64,000 nt of DNA, taken from Rebecca billardiae RCC1528 (taxonomy: Eukaryota; Haptophyta). Position numbers and translations under genes: made by a program. Shown here piece after piece: positions 61,901 through 64,000 of the stretch. The stretch spans positions 1,240,001 to 1,304,000 of the forward strand of contig OZ251242.1 in the NCBI GenBank assembly GCA_965240325.2, read 5' to 3'. The notes under the pieces were generated by a model. It searched no databases. It saw only the letters and a list, made by a program, of their open reading frames with translations, and was not told the DNA's origin. Within the stretch, counting starts at the first letter, position 1. The number at the start of each line of letters is the position of its first letter.

Positions 61901-64000
61901 GTGCGTCCGCAGCGCATACCCCGGCTGGCACCCGCTCACCCACCCCCGCCCCTCCGCACCACCCCCGCCCCCGCACCCGCGCGCGTGCACACGTACCTGA
62001 GGTCAAGCGTCTGCAGGGAGCGGCTGTGGCGCACGGCGTCCGCGATGGCAGTGGCGCCAGCGGCGCCGATCTCGTTGGCACTGCGGGAGGCGCGGCGGGA
62101 GGGGCGGGCGCGCGGCTGGGGTGTGAGTGGGTGTCGAGCGCGCGCGCGCGATGCGTGCCCGCCCGAGCATGCGCGAGCGCGCCGCACGCGCCGCTGCCAC
62201 AGCGCTCCACGGCCGCGCCGCCCGCCCGCCGCCGCGTGCGCGCCCGAGCCCGCCGACGGGCCGCGCGCGCGGCGCACGCTCGGACATCACCGCGCGAGGG
62301 CGCGCGGCGCGCGCGCGCGCGGCGCGCCGCGCTCGACGTGCGTCCGCAGCGCATGCCCCGGCTGGCGCCCACCCACCCACCCCCGCCCCTCCGCGCCACC
62401 CCCGCCCCCGCACCCGCGCGCGTGCACACGTACTGGAGGTTGAGCTCCTGCAGGGAGCGGCTGTGGCGCACGGCGTCCGCGATGGCAGTGGCGCCAGCGG
62501 CGCCGATCTCGTTGCCACTGCGGGAGGCGCGGCGGGAGGGGCGGGCGCGCGGCGCGGGCGTGAGTGGGTGCCGAGCGCGCGCGCGCGCAGCGTGCCCGCC
62601 CGAGCACGCGCGAGCGCGCCGCACGCGCCACTGCCACAGCGCCCCGCGGCCGCGCCGCCCGCCCGCCGCCGCGCGCGCGCCCGAGCCCGCCGACGGGCCG
62701 CGCGCGCGGCGCACGCTCGGACATCACCGCGCGAGGGCGCGCGGCGCGCGCGCGCGCGGCGCGCCGCGCTCGACGTGCGTCCGCAGGGCATGCCCCAGCT
62801 GGCACCCGCTCACCCACCCCCGCCCCTCCGCGCCACCCGCGCGCCCGCCCCCGCGCGCGTGCACACGTACCCGAGGTTGAGCTTCTGCAGGGAGCGGCTG
62901 TGGCGCACTGCTTCCGCGATGGCGGTGGCGCCAGCGTCGCCGATCTTGTTCCAACTGTGGAAGGCGCGGCGGGAGGGGCGGGCGCGCGGCGGGGGCGTGA
63001 GTGGGTGTCGAGCGCGCGCGCGCGATGCGTGCCCGCCCGTGCACGCGCGAGCGCGCCGCACGCGCCGCTGCCACAGCGCCCCGCGGCCGCGCCGCCCGCC
63101 CGCCGCCGCGCGCGCGCCCGAGCCCGCCGACGCGGCCGCGCGCGCGGCGCACGCTCGGACATCACCGCGCGAGGGCGCGCGGCGCGCGCGCGCGCGGCGC
63201 GCCGCGCTCGACGTGCGTCCGCAGCGCATGCCCCGGCTGGCGCCCACCCACCCACCCCCGCCCCTCCGCGCCACCCCCGCCCCCGCACCCGCGCGCGTGC
63301 ACACGTACTGGAGGTTGAGCTCCTGCAGGGAGCGGCTGTGGCGCACGGCGTCCGCGATGGCAGTGGCGCCAGCGTCGCCGATCTCGTTGCCACTGCGGGA
63401 GGCGCGGCGGGAGGGGCGGGCGCGCGGCGCGGGCGTGAGTGGGTGCCGAGCGCGCGCGCGCGCAGCGTGCCCGCCCGAGCACGCGCGAGCGCGCCGCACG
63501 CGCCGCTGCCACAGCGCCCCGCGGCCGCGCCGCCCGCCCGCCGCAGCGCGCGCGCCCGAGCCCGCCGCAGCAGCCGCAGCGGCGTCGCCACGCGCGCGCG
63601 CGCACACCCGAGGTCGAAGACCACCGGGTCTGGGTTGGCCTTGAGCTGCAGCAGGCGCACGACGACGGCCTTGTGCGCTACCCACGCGCAGCCCCACGCC
63701 CACGCGAGTGCCGCCAGCGCAGGCGCGCTCTGCGCCTCGCGCCACGCGGACGGCCAGCGCAGCGCGGCCACCGCCAGCGCGGCCTCCGCGCAGCCGAGCA
63801 GGATGTGGGTGGGCGCCGTGCGCGCGAGCCACCCCGCCGAGCTCAGGTCGACCATGCCGACGGCGGCGTACACGATGCCCGCCTCCCACGCCGCGCTCCG
63901 CCAGGCCGCCAGCTGCCCTCCGCGCTCGAGTGCACCCATGACCTTGAGGTGGCCGCTGTAGCGCACGGAGGCGACCAGCGCGAGCGCCGCCGCAGCGAGC
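58924..64000 (-). CDS. Membrane-associated LRR (ribonuclease-inhibitor type) protein, 5' end outside window
   Basis: Exons, in coding order: 64000-63608 (partial), then ten exons of exactly 84 bp: 63392-63309, 62954-62871, 62517-62434, 62080-61997, 61642-61559, 61204-61121, 60767-60684, 60332-60249, 59895-59812 and 59458-59375; last exon 59014-58924 with TGA. All joins are phase 2, acceptors CAG|T (CAG|C for the last 84 bp exon), donors GTACGTG after each repeat. The first exon shows hydrophobic, probably membrane-spanning stretches (EAGIVYAAVGMVDLSSAGWL, ILLGCAEAALAVAALRW, LAALAWAWGCAWVAHKAVVV) and ends VVFDL. Each 84 bp exon encodes one 28-residue LRR of the form xNxIGxAGATAIADAVRHSR followed by SLQxLxLx. 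The last exon gives LNDFSLSEAGRKAVREAWEQ and a short tail. RI-type LRRs form curved recognition surfaces. Ligand and topology unknown. Confidence 0.8.
59015..63392. repeat. Tandem array of a ~437 bp exon-plus-intron unit, ten copies
   Basis: The anchor GCTGTG(G/A)CGCAC recurs at 59401, 59838, 60275, 60710, 61147, 61585, 62023, 62460, 62897 and 63335, i.e. every 435-438 bp. Each unit holds an 84 bp LRR exon and a ~353 bp intron. The introns are nearly identical over their whole length, including CGGACATCACCGCGCGAGGG and GCCCGAGCCCGCCGACG(G/C)G. The high identity implies recent duplication or ongoing homogenisation. Confidence 0.92.

Noticed and set aside
58924-63607. CRISPR array suggested by regular repeat spacing
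   Set aside because: The period is ~437 bp and both repeat and spacer are conserved; exon and splice structure explain it fully.
58743-63966. Very long open frames on both strands across the LRR array (up to ~830 codons)
   Set aside because: They run through repeated GT..AG introns and are made of Arg/Ala/Pro-rich sequence forced by GC composition. Only the spliced 84 bp exons give a recognisable LRR pattern.

Overview
The window is nuclear DNA from a GC-rich, intron-bearing eukaryote, most likely a unicellular alga with a complex (secondary) plastid. A haptophyte or a similar chromalveolate alga fits best; the clade is an inference. The evidence is GT-AG introns plus one GC-AG intron, Kozak-like starts (GCCGCCATG), a plastid-type acyl-ACP desaturase behind a signal peptide plus transit-like leader, a protein with an ER signal followed by a twin-arginine thylakoid signal, an AP2-type regulator, and many EGF, RCC1, WD40 and LRR proteins. 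There is no operon-like prokaryotic organisation.

Layout. 0-10 kb: the 5' end of a probable thylakoid-lumen protein, then two paralogous secreted sulfotransferase-like genes separated by a 3.3 kb composite of nested inverted-repeat elements, then an exostosin-type (GT47) glycosyltransferase. 10-21 kb: acyl-ACP desaturase, a coiled-coil protein, an AP2 regulator, a RidA-type protein and an F-box/RCC1 protein, with two small TIR elements between genes. 21-34 kb: three minus-strand genes in a row (WD40/CRAL-TRIO fusion, CULT-domain protein, NEK-like kinase), then a divergent ArfGAP/hydrolase-like fusion. 34-39 kb: simple repeats, a TIR-bounded 1.7 kb element holding a broken reading frame, and a tandem ABM-like protein. 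39-51 kb: a dense plus-strand run of hexose-6-phosphate epimerase-like protein (5 exons), XRN2/Rat1-like exonuclease, hemerythrin, ABCG half-transporter and Rh-type ammonium channel. 51-58 kb: a gene-free stretch with at least three inverted-repeat elements, including a 3 kb foldback element with 866/858 bp arms and a 7 bp target duplication. 58.9-64 kb: a minus-strand gene that leaves the window, in which a membrane-like N-terminus is followed by ten single-LRR exons of exactly 84 bp and a terminal exon. The exon-plus-intron unit is repeated every ~437 bp.

The strongest candidate for something new is the LRR gene. Its introns and the helical part of each repeat are almost identical, whereas the residues predicted on the concave beta face (both exon ends) differ from exon to exon. 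All ten exons have the same phase, so they could be skipped, shuffled or duplicated in frame. This looks like a substrate for receptor diversification, by analogy with other LRR recognition systems; that function is inference.

Coordinates of exons were derived by eye from splice signals and reading-frame continuity. Genes without visible introns could still contain in-frame ones. Most other long open frames on both strands are consequences of the high GC content and were left out.
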